Source: QHXW01 sp963752965 (GTDB lineage: Bacteria > Acidobacteriota > Terriglobia > Bryobacterales > Bryobacteraceae). From it: a stretch of 64,000 bases of DNA. The notes beneath the pieces are model-generated. The model made no database searches and was not told the origin of the DNA. It worked only from the letters and a program-made list of their open reading frames with translations. Shown here in pieces: positions 33,067 to 42,778 of this stretch; positions within the stretch are counted from its first letter, which is position 1; each line of letters opens with the position of its first letter. The DNA is taken from assembly GCA_963752965.1 (NCBI GenBank), contig CAVWAJ010000009.1:434001-498000 (forward strand), read 5' to 3'. Position numbers and translations under genes: made by a program.

Positions 33067-36000
33067 TCAGAATGTCAGCCTTGCTCCGAGTTGTATTTGC
33101 CGGCTGGTGCTCGAAGACGTGACAGTACCGGCGGCGTCACTGCCGATGTTGGCGTTCGGCTGGCCCCAATTCGACAGGTTCATGAAGTCGAGTGCGTCGG
33201 CCTTGAATTGCAGCCTGGTTCTCTCACCCAGACGCGGAATCACAAAACTCTTGGACAAAGACAAATCGATAGCCTTGTAGCCCGGTCCGTACAGAATGTC
33301 TCTTCCGGAATTCCCGAACGTATAGGGCGTCGGCTGAGCGAATGCGGCCGGGTTAAACCATTCGGCAATCGTCGGATTCGACACACTGCCATCAGCAAGT
33401 CGGTTCGGGCGCCAGCTTCCGGACAGCGCTCCGCTGAGATTCGTCAGCATGAGCGGCGTGAACGGCGTGCCGGTGTGCAACTGGAACAGGGACGAGAGCT
33501 GCCAACCGCCCAGCACACCATCCAGAACGGCACCGTGATTCAGGAACTGGCGACCCTTACCCACCGGAAGCTCGTAGACGACGTAACCGCTGAACACATG
33601 CCTCATATCAACACTGGCGGAACCGTAGTCGGCCATAATGTTATAGGCGTTTTGCCATGAGACCGGAGTTGCCTGATTGGCCGATACACTCATCGTGTCC
33701 ATCGCCTTCGAGTAAGTGTAGTTGGCCTGCATGGTCAGCCCGGAGCCAAATCGCTTCTCGACCCGGGTCTGCAGGGCATTGTAGTTCTGAATGTCGACGT
33801 TTGTAGCCCCGGCAATCTGTGCATACTCGGGGTAAGGCCGCCGCGCCTGCGCGTCGCCGGGCCCCAGCAGATTCACGGGTACTTGATTGATGTCTCTGCT
33901 GAACGGGAGTTTCAGCCCGCGGTTACCAACGTAGGCGGCATCAAACAGCAGGCGGGAGCCGAGTTGATACTGGACGTCGAACCTGTATTGCTCGGAATAA
34001 GCAATCGGCTCGTTGGGTGGATAGTAACCAACGCTTTGGCCGTTCAACAAGCCCGGCGTACGCGTTGCGGCAGTGGGATAAACCGGTGACGGCGGACCCT
34101 GCACGAGAGTGAAAATAGGTGTTATTTGGTCCGTGGACTGCTCAAAACCCTGCGTGGTCCACCCGGTGCCGAGCCCATTGCCATAGGCATAGGTACCCCA
34201 CAACAGGTTGTAGAGCCCATATCCAGCTCGTACCGACCAGTTCTTCGCAGGCGACCATGCGACGCCCAGCCTGGGAGCGTAGAAGTTTGTTGTGTTCTGT
34301 AAAGCTGTGCGCCCGTCTTGGCCACCGTACCATAGTGCCGGCGGAGCGCCTGTCGCGGGGTTGGTGATGTTGAAGTCGAGTGTGGAGACCCGGTTCGCGA
34401 CCTCGCTCCATCCGGACTGGCGGACATACCGCAAACCGAATGTCAAAGTCAGGTTGGGACGGATTTTGTACTCGTCCTGCACGAAAGCCTGCGCGCTCCA
34501 CATCCGGCCTCCCTGTTCCACCGACGCAGTTTGGTACCAGAGGTCCGGGAGACCAAACAGGAAGTCCGCATAGCCCTCTCCCCCCCGGTTCGAACTCGCC
34601 GGATTCCCGGTGAAGATGCCGTTGAAATCGAACGTACCTGGATCGTTACAGCCCCAGCACTGATTCTCCAGCCACCTGTCGAATTCCCCGCCGAACTTGA
34701 CGACATGCTTGCCCTTGATCCAGGCGATGGTCGCCGAGGGGGTCCAGATCACTTCGTCATCCACCGATGGAGCGTTCACATCGCCGATCTGCGGCGGGGC
34801 CACCGAGCCTTCGATCGTGATACCTGGGAATAAATCCGCGGGCAAACTTGAAAACCCAAGCTTTTGCGGGTATCCGGCCCCTTCCGAAGGGACCGTGACA
34901 GGTAAGTTTTCGTAGCTGAGTCCAAACCGGAATTGAGCCAGCAGGTTCGGACGGATGTTCCAAACGTCGGTCAACTGGGCCTGGTACTCATGGTAATGAA
35001 ATATGGCGCAATCAATGGCACAGAAGGTGGCACCCGAAAGACGGTCGCCGTTTACCCTCATGAACGTAGCTGTGAGCCGGTTATTGTTTTGGAGATCGTA
35101 GTCCACCTTGCCGCTGAACCATTGAAGCGGGTGAGTGTTGCGCTGCACGTTGTAATAATTGTTGACCACACCTGGCAGGTTCGGCAGCGGATAGTAGGAC
35201 TCGATATTGGCGGCGATCGGGTCGATATCACGCTGCGGAATCATGTTTCCGGGCAGCGGTGTGCGGGTCGGGGTGCCGTTTACCATGGTCAGGCTGTTCG
35301 GATCGTAGATCGTCTGTAACGACGGGTCGGAGAAATTACCGGCCCGCATCGCTGCGGAAGGAACCGTGGCGATGTTCGCGTTCGAGGTGATATCCGTTTC
35401 CTTCTGGTAGCTGAAAAAGAAGAACAGCTTGTCACGCTTGATCGGTCCGCCCAGAGTCCCGCCGAACTGGTTCCACCTGAGCGGTGGCGGGGAGCCCACT
35501 TCGAAGAAGCTTCGTGCATCGAGATCGTTGTTCTGGAGGTACTCGAAAAGGCTGCCGTGATACTGGTTGGTACCGCTTTTGGTGGTTGCGTTAAACACCG
35601 CCAGGCCATTTCCATATTCGGCGCCGAAGTTTGAAGAGGTAAACGTAACCTCCGCGATCGAGTCCAAAGGTGGGCGCATCAGGTCCGGGTTCTGATTATA
35701 GGGGAGCATGCCCACCGAGCCGTCGATCTGCCAGTTGTACTGCGATGTGGCGTAACCGTTCACGCCAACGCTGACTCCATTGGCATTGGATGAACCGTCA
35801 CCGCTGTTCACGCCGGGCATCAACACCAGCGTATTGTAGTAACTTCGCCCCAAATTAGGAAGCTCGGTCACAACCTGTCCCGGAACGTAGGTGGCTTGCT
35901 CGGCGTTTTCTGTCTGGATAAGAGGTGCCTCACCCTTCACGTCGATCGCATTGGTCGTGGACCCGACCTGCAAGGCGGCATCAATCGTGATCGCCTCCAA

Positions 36001-36309
36001 GTGCAGCGTGATACCGCTCCGGGTGAGCCTGCTGAAACCCTCCTTGAGGAAGCTGATTGTGTAATCTCCGGGCGGGACATATGGCGCATCGTACACACCC
36101 GAGGCATTCGTCCTCACTCGAAGGCTCACGCCGGTCAAGACATTGGTGATGGTCACGTCCACATCTGGTATCACGGCCCCTGTTTGATCGGACACCGTAC
36201 CGCGGATCTCGCCGCTTTGCCGGGTTTGTGCCACGGCATCGTTACCGAAAGGCAGAAACACAAGCGCTGCGATTGAAATCAGGAGCAACATTGCAGTCGA
36301 TCTAGGCAT
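33067..36309 (-). CDS. TonB-dependent receptor with carboxypeptidase-regulatory-like domain
   Basis: A 1,080-residue outer-membrane receptor of the Oar-like acidobacterial type. The ATG at 36309 is preceded by AGGAG and starts a signal peptide (MPRSTAMLLLISIAALVFLPFG). A carboxypeptidase-regulatory-like domain occupies about 30-110 (GEIRGTVSDQTGAVIPDVDV), followed by a plug domain (LPNLGRSYYNTLVLMPGV, residues about 140-260) and a beta-barrel rich in aromatic turns, ending in IQLGARLTF with a terminal Phe. It would import large ligands, probably oligosaccharides, with TonB energy. It is divergent from a LacI-type regulator gene and lies upstream of the GH2 and GH9 genes on the same strand, as expected for a glycan-use cluster. 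A similar receptor gene at 42881-47724 is disrupted. Confidence 0.92.
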   Translation of the reverse strand: MPRSTAMLLLISIAALVFLPFGNDAVAQTRQSGEIRGTVSDQTGAVIPDVDVTITNVLTGVSLRVRTNASGVYDAPYVPPGDYTISFLKEGFSRLTRSGITLHLEAITIDAALQVGSTTNAIDVKGEAPLIQTENAEQATYVPGQVVTELPNLGRSYYNTLVLMPGVNSGDGSSNANGVSVGVNGYATSQYNWQIDGSVGMLPYNQNPDLMRPPLDSIAEVTFTSSNFGAEYGNGLAVFNATTKSGTNQYHGSLFEYLQNNDLDARSFFEVGSPPPLRWNQFGGTLGGPIKRDKLFFFFSYQKETDITSNANIATVPSAAMRAGNFSDPSLQTIYDPNSLTMVNGTPTRTPLPGNMIPQRDIDPIAANIESYYPLPNLPGVVNNYYNVQRNTHPLQWFSGKVDYDLQNNNRLTATFMRVNGDRLSGATFCAIDCAIFHYHEYQAQLTDVWNIRPNLLAQFRFGLSYENLPVTVPSEGAGYPQKLGFSSLPADLFPGITIEGSVAPPQIGDVNAPSVDDEVIWTPSATIAWIKGKHVVKFGGEFDRWLENQCWGCNDPGTFDFNGIFTGNPASSNRGGEGYADFLFGLPDLWYQTASVEQGGRMWSAQAFVQDEYKIRPNLTLTFGLRYVRQSGWSEVANRVSTLDFNITNPATGAPPALWYGGQDGRTALQNTTNFYAPRLGVAWSPAKNWSVRAGYGLYNLLWGTYAYGNGLGTGWTTQGFEQSTDQITPIFTLVQGPPSPVYPTAATRTPGLLNGQSVGYYPPNEPIAYSEQYRFDVQYQLGSRLLFDAAYVGNRGLKLPFSRDINQVPVNLLGPGDAQARRPYPEYAQIAGATNVDIQNYNALQTRVEKRFGSGLTMQANYTYSKAMDTMSVSANQATPVSWQNAYNIMADYGSASVDMRHVFSGYVVYELPVGKGRQFLNHGAVLDGVLGGWQLSSLFQLHTGTPFTPLMLTNLSGALSGSWRPNRLADGSVSNPTIAEWFNPAAFAQPTPYTFGNSGRDILYGPGYKAIDLSLSKSFVIPRLGERTRLQFKADALDFMNLSNWGQPNANIGSDAAGTVTSSSTSRQIQLGARLTF

Positions 36310-36376
36310 TTGCACTCCTTTGGCGGCATTATAGTCAATCAAAACTGCCCTGTCAATCTGTTTTCCCAATCTGTTG

Positions 36377-36390
36377 CGCTAACTGTAGCG
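36377..36390. promoter_or_regulatory. Candidate LacI-family operator
   Basis: In the 180-base region between the divergent receptor and LacI genes there is a CGCTA-ACTG-TAGCG inverted repeat flanked by TT and TAA. Half-sites of this size with a central CG are common for LacI-type repressors, but this rests on one small palindrome only. Confidence 0.3.
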
Positions 36391-36489
36391 ATAAAGTTGC
36401 CTAAACGGTGCCAAGCTGAGCCTCAGGCTTGCGGCGTGAGCCTCTGTGGCATAAAACTGGTACGTGAGGCGAACACATTGGTAGCACGG

Positions 36490-37491
36490 ATGAAAGACAT
36501 TGCCGGCGACTTGGGGGTGTCCTTGATGACCGTTTCCAAGGCCCTGCACAATCACAGCGATATCAGCTCGGAAACGCGGGAGCGTGTTCTCAAGCGGGCA
36601 CAGCAGCTAAGCTACCGACCCAACTGGGTAGCCCGCAGCCTTGTCACGCGGCGCACCTATCTCGTCGGGTTGATCCTCCCGGACCTGATGCACTCGTTTT
36701 TTGCTGAGGTGGCAAGGGGCGTTGCTCGCAAGCTCGAGCCACTGGGCTACCAGATCGTGATTGCTGACTCTGAAGAGAGTGCAAAATCAGAGGAGCATCA
36801 GCTCGAACTCTTGCTCTCCCGCAGTCTGGATGGCTTGATCATCGCGTCATCCTGCAACGGTCGTGCGGTATGGGCCCGAACCTTGCGAAAGCGGAAGATC
36901 CCCTATGTATTGATTGACAGGATACCCGCGGGCCTGAAGCCGCACTATTATGTGGGAGTCAGCGACGACGAGATCGGCTCTCTCGCAACGGCGCATCTGG
37001 CGGAGCAGGGCTGCCAGCGCATCGCCCACATCCGAGGGCCGGCCCTCTCGGTTGGCACAGGCCGCCTGCGCGGTTACCGGCGAACGCTCCTGAAATTGGG
37101 ACTCGAGGTGCCGTCGGAGTACGTTGTCAGCGGGCAATACAACGACAGCTCGGGCCACGATGCCATGTGTAAGCTACTCAGTCTCACTCCGCCACCTGAC
37201 GGCGTGTTCTGCTTCAATGATCCCGTCGCCGCAGGCGCCATCAAAGCCATACAGGAAGCAGGATTGCGTGTGCCTGACGATATCGCAGTTGTTGGCGCCG
37301 GCAACGTCCACTACTCGGACCTCCTACGCGTCCCGCTCTCCACAATCGATCAGAGCAGCTTCGCCATCGGCCAGACAGCGGCGGACCTGCTGGCACAATG
37401 GATGGAGGCAAAGACGCCCACCGGCCCGAAGCGAGTCTTCATACCACCCCGGCTGATCATCCGCGAGTCGAGCCGACGGAAAGCGACCTGA
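36490..37491 (+). CDS. LacI-family transcriptional regulator
   Basis: A 333-residue regulator. The N-terminus MKDIAGDLGVSLMTVSKALHNHSD is the LacI helix-turn-helix with hinge, followed by a periplasmic-binding-protein-like sensor domain (YLVGLILPDLMHSFFAEVARG, then LIIASSCNG, VLIDRIP, GVFCFNDPVAAGAI and VPLSTIDQSSFAIG). A TTG at 36478, spaced eight bases from GAGG, would add four residues and is a real alternative start. The sensor domain usually binds a sugar. It is divergent from a TonB-dependent receptor and surrounded by glycosidase genes, so it probably controls this glycan cluster; the effector is unknown. Confidence 0.9.
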   Translation: MKDIAGDLGVSLMTVSKALHNHSDISSETRERVLKRAQQLSYRPNWVARSLVTRRTYLVGLILPDLMHSFFAEVARGVARKLEPLGYQIVIADSEESAKSEEHQLELLLSRSLDGLIIASSCNGRAVWARTLRKRKIPYVLIDRIPAGLKPHYYVGVSDDEIGSLATAHLAEQGCQRIAHIRGPALSVGTGRLRGYRRTLLKLGLEVPSEYVVSGQYNDSSGHDAMCKLLSLTPPPDGVFCFNDPVAAGAIKAIQEAGLRVPDDIAVVGAGNVHYSDLLRVPLSTIDQSSFAIGQTAADLLAQWMEAKTPTGPKRVFIPPRLIIRESSRRKAT

Positions 37492-37740
37492 AATCCAGCA
37501 TTCCTGTGAGTCAACATCGGGTGCACGTGCGTGTTCGAAAACGATTCATCCCTGTTTCGTGCTGCTTCGTTACGGCTGCGCGAATGCGGCGGGCCGTGTG
37601 CAGCGAGCGTGCACGAATCGAACAGCTTAGAGATCGGGGTGGTGGATAGCCTCAGGAAGGAGGAAAGGGTCGCGGTTGCTCACGAGGACCCCTCGTTTTG
37701 CACCACACGGTTTGTGAGGCGCGGCGGAGAACCGCCGGCC

Positions 37741-38955
37741 CTATTGCGGAATGTCTGGATTCAGCACCTGAGCGGCCGACTGCGGCTTGTGGACTTGCAG
37801 ATAGGCCGACTGCATTCGGTTCCTTGTTTCCCGCAGTTCCTTAAACGTGGCAGTTTCGTGCTCGGCATCCGAAAGGCGTCCCAGTTGCCGGTAGAGTTGC
37901 GACAGGCGGTAGTGTGCGGTAGAATTCATCGGGTCGAGACGAATCGCTTCGAGTAAGTGCTCCCGACCTTTTTCCGGTTCGCCCAGCATCATTAAAGCCT
38001 TGGCGACGCCAACCTGAGCTTCCGCCTCTTTGGGGTTTAGTTCCAGGGCGTGTGAGTAGTGCCGCAGCGCTTCCTGAGAATCCCCTTTTAACGCATAGAT
38101 GCCTCCCAGCCGGCACTCCGCTTTCGCGTCGTCGGGACGAAGCCCCAATGCAACCTCGAATTCCTTTTGCGCTTCCTCCTCCGACTGTTCGGTCAAGGAA
38201 TCCTGGAGGATGGCTTCGCCCAGTTCGAAATGCGCGCCCGACAAGCGCGGGTCGAGGTGGACCGCTTCACGATACTGCGCGATGGCTCCTTTGATATCGC
38301 CCTCATTGACCAGATGCTGCGCCAGAACCTGGTGCATGCGAGCCGAATTGGGCGCGACCAGTGCAATCGTATCCAACGCATGCGCCGCGATGTCGGAGTA
38401 GGTCCGATAGGCCGCGAACAGGACATCCAGATTCGTCGGGTCTTGTTGCTGCAACGTCCGCAGGACATCCGCCGCCGCTTCCAGATCCCCTCGCTGGTAA
38501 TTGATTTCGACCAGGTTCATTCCTGCTTGAGTCCGCAACCTTGGATCTTGCAGATGGGGGAAGGATTTTTCCAATAGTGTCAACGCACTTTCGACCTTCC
38601 CCAGATGCCTCTCGCAGATCCCCATCAACGCCTGTGCTTTCCATAGCGAAGGCTCAAGTGCAAGCACTTCCCGGAAATACTGGCTCGCTTCCGCATACCT
38701 GGCCTGCACCATGGCGACCACACCGAGATTGGCTCGCGCCTCGATGTTCTTGGGATCGAGCTTAAGAACCGCCTGAAATTCACCGGCCGCCAACTCCGGT
38801 TTCTCGTCTTTCAAAGCTTGCTGGGCGCGAGCAAAATGTTCACGGACTTCACGCTGCCCGTTGGGGCTGATTTGGGGAAACGAGCCGAGTGGAGAAATCA
38901 CCAAGAACAAAAACAGCAGACTCATGACACTTGTTGCATTCGAGATTCTGTGCAT
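37741..38955 (-). CDS. Secreted tetratricopeptide-repeat protein
   Basis: A 404-residue protein with a signal peptide (MHRISNATSVMSLLFLFLVISPLGSF). The rest is a run of about nine TPR units, seen in the regular A/L/Y pattern, for example EFQAVLKLDPKNIEARANLGVV, then EALRHYSHALELNPKEAEAQ and then HLLEAIRLDPMNSTAHYRLSQLY. TPR arrays serve as protein-protein scaffolds; no enzymatic domain is present. I chose the ATG at 38955 because it begins the signal peptide; an upstream in-frame start adds 17 residues without improving it. It lies among glycan-use genes and could support a cell-surface complex, which is inference. Confidence 0.82.
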   Translation of the reverse strand: MHRISNATSVMSLLFLFLVISPLGSFPQISPNGQREVREHFARAQQALKDEKPELAAGEFQAVLKLDPKNIEARANLGVVAMVQARYAEASQYFREVLALEPSLWKAQALMGICERHLGKVESALTLLEKSFPHLQDPRLRTQAGMNLVEINYQRGDLEAAADVLRTLQQQDPTNLDVLFAAYRTYSDIAAHALDTIALVAPNSARMHQVLAQHLVNEGDIKGAIAQYREAVHLDPRLSGAHFELGEAILQDSLTEQSEEEAQKEFEVALGLRPDDAKAECRLGGIYALKGDSQEALRHYSHALELNPKEAEAQVGVAKALMMLGEPEKGREHLLEAIRLDPMNSTAHYRLSQLYRQLGRLSDAEHETATFKELRETRNRMQSAYLQVHKPQSAAQVLNPDIPQ

Positions 38956-39164
38956 GGCCTGACGCCCGGTGCTACAAATCGACACTATACGCATAGCACC
39001 CGCCACAGGATCTGTCCACTGGGCTGCGATCGTAAAAGGGTTGGTACAGGCGGCGCGACGAATCTATGAGCCGGTCCGGGGTGCTCCTGACCTGGGCAAG
39101 GTGTGCTCAAACGATCCGGTGTGTGCTCAACACGTAACCTCATTTAGCGCCGAAGCCTCGCGCC

Positions 39165-40331
39165 TCAGATCTTGATAAAGATGCGTCTCCGGTACAAGGC
39201 CCATGATATGACCCAGCACAGAGACAGAAAGACCAGCGCATAGGTCAGTGAAGCGTTTGCCGGGTTGGCCAGCGGCAGAAGCAATCGCTCGTAGACATAG
39301 GCCTGGAACCTCATGGTGCCGCCGGTCGACAAACGCACCGGCAAACGCTCCAGGCCGGTTCCTCCCAGTTCGGAAAGCAGGTAAGCCACGATGGCATTGA
39401 TGCCCAGTACCTGTAGTGCGGTCGACCACCACCCGCGCCACCGTTTGATATCCAGCATCCAGTAGCAGCACGCCAGGCCAATCGTGGCCAGACCGCCGGT
39501 GAACAGGACATACGAACTGGTCCAGAGCTTCTTGTTGATTGGAAACCAGAGGTTGAAGATTTCGCCAGCCACTACGCCGATCGCCCCGTACACCAGCATC
39601 CCTGCCACCTTGCGCCTGGCGCTCGCTCCAGAACGCAGCCATTCGCCGGTCAGAACCCCGATCATGGTTGTGCCAACGGCGGGAATCGTACTCAGCAGGC
39701 CTTCGGAGGAGAAATGCCTCAGCAGCGCGCGGTCCAGCCATGCGGCTAGGTTGCCCGCTGGATCGAGCAGGGGAACATCTTGGGTCGGGATACCGTACCC
39801 AGGCACGGGAACGAAGCGCATCAAAACCCAGTACCCGATAATGCAGATGGCGGTGACCGCTATTCGGCCTCGCGTGCCGCACCACAGCATCACAATGCTG
39901 GCAATAACGTAACAGTACGCAATGCGCTGTATCACACTGACCACCATCGACCGGCGCAGGTGATAGTGGGCCGGATACCCGCTCAGAAAAAGACCAAGGG
40001 CAAACAGAATCAGCGCCCGCCAAAGAACGTGGCCCACGATGTGTTGCCAGGACTGGCCCCTCCTGAGACGCGAAGCAAACGAGAATGCCATGGCCACGCC
40101 AACTATGTAAAGGAAGAACGGGAAGATCAGATCCGTCGGCGTCCACCCGCTCCACTCGGCATGTTCCAGTGGCCAATACGATGTGTCTCCGCCCGGATTG
40201 TTGACGATAATCATGCCGGCTATCGTGAGGCCGCGGAAAACATCGAGTGAGAGTAACCGCTCCCCCACATCCAAAGGAATTTGTTGCGCTCCGGTGCGCT
40301 CCGCGGAGTGAGTCACAGACGTGGTCGACAT
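39165..40331 (-). CDS. NagX/HGSNAT-like membrane acyltransferase (DUF5009)
   Basis: A 388-residue membrane protein with about ten helices. The N-terminus RLLSLDVFRGLTIAGMIIVNNPGGD and the motif PLEHAEWSGWTPTDLIFPFFLYIVG are diagnostic of the family that includes eukaryotic heparan-alpha-glucosaminide N-acetyltransferase and bacterial NagX. The family is thought to move an acetyl group across the membrane onto the amino group of glucosamine residues. In bacteria it is found in GlcNAc/chitin-use clusters. Placement just upstream of the TPR gene and downstream of a GH84 glucosaminidase gene agrees. An overlapping reading frame covers the same bases but is a shadow. Confidence 0.85.
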   Translation of the reverse strand: MSTTSVTHSAERTGAQQIPLDVGERLLSLDVFRGLTIAGMIIVNNPGGDTSYWPLEHAEWSGWTPTDLIFPFFLYIVGVAMAFSFASRLRRGQSWQHIVGHVLWRALILFALGLFLSGYPAHYHLRRSMVVSVIQRIAYCYVIASIVMLWCGTRGRIAVTAICIIGYWVLMRFVPVPGYGIPTQDVPLLDPAGNLAAWLDRALLRHFSSEGLLSTIPAVGTTMIGVLTGEWLRSGASARRKVAGMLVYGAIGVVAGEIFNLWFPINKKLWTSSYVLFTGGLATIGLACCYWMLDIKRWRGWWSTALQVLGINAIVAYLLSELGGTGLERLPVRLSTGGTMRFQAYVYERLLLPLANPANASLTYALVFLSLCWVISWALYRRRIFIKI

Positions 40332-40357
40332 AAAATTACGCGGCCCGGGTTGCCATC

Positions 40358-42778
40358 TTACTGCGAACCTGTCGTGTCCACAAGCACGAGGCGTTGAAAA
40401 GTCCCTGGAATCTCCGGATCGACATGGAACACTGGGTCCTTCTTCGATGTGAAAACGATCTGCGGGGGCTCTTCCTCTTCACTGGCATTCTTCGATGGAA
40501 GGCTTTTCTGTGCGCCGAAACTCAAACCGATCTCCTGACCCGCGATGAACTTCTGCCCTTCAAAGAAGGAGATAGGCACGGCAACGTCTCCGGAGAACCC
40601 GGTCCGAGTTCTCTTCCATACAGCCTTGATTTCTTTGTCGTAATCGTGCGGGTGGGGCCGGGGCGGCAGAAAATCCTCTTCGCAATAAATGCTTGGGGCG
40701 ATGTCTACGAAATTCCCCGGGCTCACATACAAGTCATATGCGCTGGTGGCCCTGCCGCGGCGAGCCGCTCCGCGCGCTGCTGTGTCCACAATCAGCCGGA
40801 AGGCATCACCATTCTGGACACCCCTCCCGAGAAATGGCTGGTAAAGCTCCGGGTCCGTGACTTCCACACCAACATAGAGGTTTGCGTCATCCCAACCCAG
40901 CACCACGCGTGTAGAGAATTGCTCCGGCCCCTTCCATAGATCTGCGCCGTCTTCGATCTGTCCGCGAGTGTCCAGGACATACACCGGCATGGCCTGCCAT
41001 TTCGAAAAGTCTCCGTCTAAATTCGGTGGCGATGCCAGCCGCGAAGCTTTCAGTACGTCGAAATTCTCGTCCCACTGAATTTTCCTGTCGGGCAAATGCC
41101 GAAACGCCGGATCAGCCAAAAGGCGCGTTATCTGCGCCCGGAGCATGTTAGGAATCGGTGAGATTTCCGCCGCGAGCGCTGAGAATCGCTTATCAGCGCC
41201 AAGAGAGCTGATCACCGAAGTCAGTTCAGTGATTTGCGCTTCGATGTGCGGGACGTCGATGATCTGCCGCCGCTCAGAGAACAGTGAACCGAAAGCGGAC
41301 CCGCTCCGCCCCTCACCGCCGTAAATTTTCAGAAGCGGATCGAGAAGCTCAGGCCCATCGGCGCCGTACTGGCTCACCAGGGCGTGGTTCTCGGATTTTG
41401 CTGGATCGTAAGCCAGCGGGTTCCACAGATAGTCAGCAACCGTCTCGAGAGGAATGAATGCGGCGTGCGCTTGATACATAGGGTTTGAAAACAGGCCCAC
41501 GATCGCGGACGCCAGGCTCGCTTCCCGCCCGCGCACTGGCTCCAGAATGAGCCGCCACGGACTGCCATCGTTCCCTGGGAAATTATCCCAAACCACGGGT
41601 TTGCGATGTAGGTACCCTCCCCATTCCTGAGCCTGTAGTGCGGTGATTTCCGGTGATCCCACTCCAGTCCCGGTCCACGCGATGGGAATCTCCCCAGGAA
41701 CGCCGGCGCCGAGTATCCGGACGTAGTCGCGGTTGCCCCACTCATTGGTGTAAGTCGTCGGCGTGACCATCAAGCGCGTTTCCGGCGAGAGCGATCGGAG
41801 ATGTTTATACAGCTTGTTGATCAGATAGACGTGGGCGTCGCCGAGGGTCTTGAACCGTTGCCTGTCCTCTGGATGGACGAGATCCTGCGGCACATCGTCC
41901 AGAAAAATTGCAAAGTCAGAGATCCCCAGCTTCCAGAAGCTGTCAATCTTGTCCGTTAGCTTCTGGAATTCCGCCTCGCGCGAATAAACCATAGAGAGCC
42001 CTGGACTGATGGCAAAACTGAAATCCACAAAGTCCTGTTTCGCCGCTTGTGCCAGTTCGCCCAGCCGCTTCATTTCTTCCGGTGGGTAAGGGTCGCGCCA
42101 GCGGCTACGGTGATACGGATCGTCTTTCGGCCCATAGTAGTAAACGTTCATCCCGTGCTGGCCTAGGAAACGCAGCATGTCGAGGCGCTGCTGATGGCTC
42201 CAGGGCTTGCCGTAAAAGCCCTCGACGACTCCGCGAATCGAAAACGAGGGATAATCCGCGATGATAACCTCGTCGTCCTGTCGTTGCTGCGCGACCTGCG
42301 GTTGCGGCAAGAGATTCGCCGGCAAACTGGCACGGCTGTTGCTCAGAACGGTAGGTATGCGCAGCAATGCGTTGTGCAACCCGTTTGCAGTTGCGGCCGT
42401 GATGCGGACCCTACGCGGCGCAGAAGTCTGAGAGTAATCAACTTCGAGGACGTAACCTTCTTTGGCTAACTCTGGCGTGAGTTCGACCCCTGCGCCACTC
42501 GAATCGTGTTTGAGCTTCGCCTGGAAACTTTCCAGACTAGGTTCCTCCTTGAGTTCAATGGTGAGCTGGCCCGGTTGCAGACGGGCAGACCGAGCTTCTT
42601 TCGACGCCTGCGAAAACTGGATGCGGACGTGGTGGCCGACCGCCAGCTCTGCGAGCTGATGTCGGATTCTACTGTCAAGCGGGCGCGAATAAGCGGCTAA
42701 CCAGCTCGACGGCTCTTGCGCGCCAATGACCGGCATGCAGAGTGCAAGTGCGGAAAAGACGAAGCTTGAAATATTCAA
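40358..42778 (-). CDS. GH84 beta-N-acetylglucosaminidase with C-terminal CBM9-like domain
   Basis: An 806-residue secreted enzyme starting from a TTG at 42778 (MNISSFVFSALALCMPVIG, signal peptide). An N-terminal GH20b-like domain is followed by a GH84 barrel (about 170-480) with the opening motif RGVVEGFYGKPWSHQQRLDML and the catalytic aspartate pair Asp294-Asp295 in FAIFLDDVPQD. A helical domain follows, and the last 200 residues (WQAMPVYVLD...LYVGVEVTDPELY) resemble a family 9 carbohydrate-binding module. GH84 removes beta-linked GlcNAc by substrate-assisted catalysis. The TTG start with an SD only four bases away is unusual but no ATG/GTG gives a signal peptide. It lies 27 bases upstream of the NagX-like gene. 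Confidence 0.88.
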   Translation of the reverse strand: MNISSFVFSALALCMPVIGAQEPSSWLAAYSRPLDSRIRHQLAELAVGHHVRIQFSQASKEARSARLQPGQLTIELKEEPSLESFQAKLKHDSSGAGVELTPELAKEGYVLEVDYSQTSAPRRVRITAATANGLHNALLRIPTVLSNSRASLPANLLPQPQVAQQRQDDEVIIADYPSFSIRGVVEGFYGKPWSHQQRLDMLRFLGQHGMNVYYYGPKDDPYHRSRWRDPYPPEEMKRLGELAQAAKQDFVDFSFAISPGLSMVYSREAEFQKLTDKIDSFWKLGISDFAIFLDDVPQDLVHPEDRQRFKTLGDAHVYLINKLYKHLRSLSPETRLMVTPTTYTNEWGNRDYVRILGAGVPGEIPIAWTGTGVGSPEITALQAQEWGGYLHRKPVVWDNFPGNDGSPWRLILEPVRGREASLASAIVGLFSNPMYQAHAAFIPLETVADYLWNPLAYDPAKSENHALVSQYGADGPELLDPLLKIYGGEGRSGSAFGSLFSERRQIIDVPHIEAQITELTSVISSLGADKRFSALAAEISPIPNMLRAQITRLLADPAFRHLPDRKIQWDENFDVLKASRLASPPNLDGDFSKWQAMPVYVLDTRGQIEDGADLWKGPEQFSTRVVLGWDDANLYVGVEVTDPELYQPFLGRGVQNGDAFRLIVDTAARGAARRGRATSAYDLYVSPGNFVDIAPSIYCEEDFLPPRPHPHDYDKEIKAVWKRTRTGFSGDVAVPISFFEGQKFIAGQEIGLSFGAQKSLPSKNASEEEEPPQIVFTSKKDPVFHVDPEIPGTFQRLVLVDTTGSQ

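Noticed and set aside
39127..40176. 349-codon minus strand open frame beside the NagX-like gene
   Set aside because: It overlaps the acyltransferase gene in another frame on the same strand and lacks membrane helices or motifs.
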